Shown here one piece after another: positions 63,103 to 64,000 of a stretch of 64,000 nt of DNA; positions within the stretch are counted from its first letter, which is position 1; every line of letters begins with the position of its first letter. The notes beneath the pieces were generated by a model. That model saw only the letters and a list, made by a program, of their open reading frames with translations, did no database searches and was not told the DNA's origin. The position numbers and the translations under genes are program-made. Source of the stretch: Chitinophaga silvatica (GTDB lineage: Bacteria; Bacteroidota; Bacteroidia; Chitinophagales; Chitinophagaceae); assembly GCF_003419895.1 (NCBI RefSeq), contig NZ_QPMM01000002.1:1-64000 (forward strand). The letters run 5' to 3'.

Positions 63103-64000
63103 ATGGTAGACGTTTTGTTAGGCCTGCAATGGGGCGACGAAGGTAAAGGTAAAATTGTGGACTATTTTGCCGGAAAATACGACGTAATTGCCCGCTTCCA
63201 AGGTGGCCCGAATGCCGGTCATACACTCTACGTAAACGGCCAAAAAGTTGTATTACGTACAATCCCATCTGGTGTATTCCATGATAAAACCATCAACCTT
63301 ATCGGTAATGGTGTGGTATTAGACCCTGTAGCTTTCAAGAAGGAAAGTGAAGATATCGCTATTCTTGGCGTAGATCTTACCAAAAAGCTGTTTATCGCAG
63401 AAAAAACGCATATCATCGTTCCTACTCACAGAGCCCTTGATAAAGCGTCTGAAATCGCAAAAGGTAATGATAAGATCGGTTCTACCCTTAAAGGTATTGG
63501 TCCGGCATATATGGACAAAACCGGTAGAAATGGCTTACGCGTTGGGGATGTTTTAGCTCCCGATTTTAAAGAGCGCTACGAGAAATTAAAGAAAAAACAC
63601 CTCGATCTCCTCTGCCAGTACGATATCAGCGAATTTGAAGCAGATATCGCTGCCTGGGAAGCAGAATTCTTCGAAGCTATTCCTTTCCTCCGCACTATGA
63701 ACATCGTAAACGGAGAATACTGGATCAACAATAAATTGAAAAATGGTAGCAAAATCTTAGCTGAAGGCGCTCAGGGTAGTATGCTGGATGTTGATTTTGG
63801 TACTTATCCTTTCGTAACTTCTTCTAACACAATATCTGCCGGCGTTTGTACTGGCCTGGGTATTGCTCCTAAATGGATCAAAGAAGTAATTGGTGTTACC
63901 AAAGCATATTGCACCCGCGTTGGTGGTGGCCCTTTCCCTACTGAATTACACGACGAAACCGGTGAAAAACTCAGAGCAGCCGGCCACGAATTTGGCGCCG
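63103..64000 (+). CDS. purA: adenylosuccinate synthase, partial (cut by window edge)
   Basis: The first 299 residues of PurA, which joins IMP and aspartate using GTP in AMP synthesis. Seen: MVDVLLGLQWGDEGKGKIVDYFA (GTP P-loop and catalytic Asp near 12) at 1-23, GGPNAGHTLY near 37-46 with the catalytic His, STLKGIGPAYMDKTGR, LAEGAQGSMLDVDFGTYPFVTSSN near 222-245, and CTRVGGGPFPTEL. The frame is open to the last base of the window; about 125-130 further residues are expected beyond. Confidence 0.96.
   Translation, partial: MVDVLLGLQWGDEGKGKIVDYFAGKYDVIARFQGGPNAGHTLYVNGQKVVLRTIPSGVFHDKTINLIGNGVVLDPVAFKKESEDIAILGVDLTKKLFIAEKTHIIVPTHRALDKASEIAKGNDKIGSTLKGIGPAYMDKTGRNGLRVGDVLAPDFKERYEKLKKKHLDLLCQYDISEFEADIAAWEAEFFEAIPFLRTMNIVNGEYWINNKLKNGSKILAEGAQGSMLDVDFGTYPFVTSSNTISAGVCTGLGIAPKWIKEVIGVTKAYCTRVGGGPFPTELHDETGEKLRAAGHEFGA

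Overview
The window is a chromosomal segment from a member of the Bacteroidota, most likely a Chitinophagaceae (Chitinophaga-like) bacterium. The grounds are: two SusC/SusD outer-membrane pairs, a PorT gene next to ubiE, a YkuK-like RNase H-fold protein, the M48 and 7TM-AraC protein types typical of the phylum, little Shine-Dalgarno signal, and promoters of the Bacteroidota form TTTG-N19-TAnnTTTG (clearest in front of atpD and purA). No rRNA, tRNA, CRISPR array, transposase or prophage gene was seen. Apart from the first kilobase and a few gaps it is ordinary chromosome with densely packed housekeeping genes.

Layout. 1-1250: a 130-bp tandem repeat array cut by the window edge, an unknown 123-aa gene and a frameshifted remnant. 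1257-9400 (mostly minus strand): MutS-like ATPase, dihydroorotase, PorT, UbiE/MenG, EngB (plus), YkuK-like protein, a 51-bp perfect inverted repeat, a CoA-binding protein, and a small operon (GbsR/MarR-type regulator, membrane protein, TIGR01777 epimerase) carrying three copies of one inverted-repeat operator candidate. 9582-14429: orphan SusD/SusC pair with an STN domain. 14754-24763: PDH E2, dnaX with an A10 slippery run, M48 protease, two GNAT-like proteins, and a lipoprotein with a very long glutamine-rich tail. 25083-30351: 7TM-AraC regulator, a large secreted M1 peptidase fusion, a Tat-type metallophosphoesterase. 30676-39300: atpD-atpC with a terminator-like hairpin between them, YqgE, a possible mini-gene for a 12-residue peptide, a histidine kinase, a ThiF-like protein, LD-carboxypeptidase, metG.

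39413-51266 is the main accessory region: an L-fucose utilisation locus made of susC-susD-GH95 alpha-L-fucosidase, a convergent AraC regulator, and a divergent operon of SDR dehydrogenase, L-fuconate dehydratase-like enolase and Na+/solute symporter. Two 33-bp boxes (31/33 identical, each a direct repeat with 21-bp period) lie exactly 30 bp upstream of a -7 element in front of susC and in front of the SDR gene, so both operons look like one AraC-controlled regulon that releases, imports and oxidises fucose.

51440-64000 returns to core genes: a fused 3-hydroxyacyl-CoA dehydrogenase/enoyl-CoA hydratase, an ABC exporter, surE, a small membrane protein, lpxB, a very short DUF6728-like gene overlapping the end of lpxB, a secreted protein with an endosialidase-chaperone-like tail, an OmpR-type response regulator, the bifunctional Rel/SpoT enzyme, and the start of purA, cut by the right edge.
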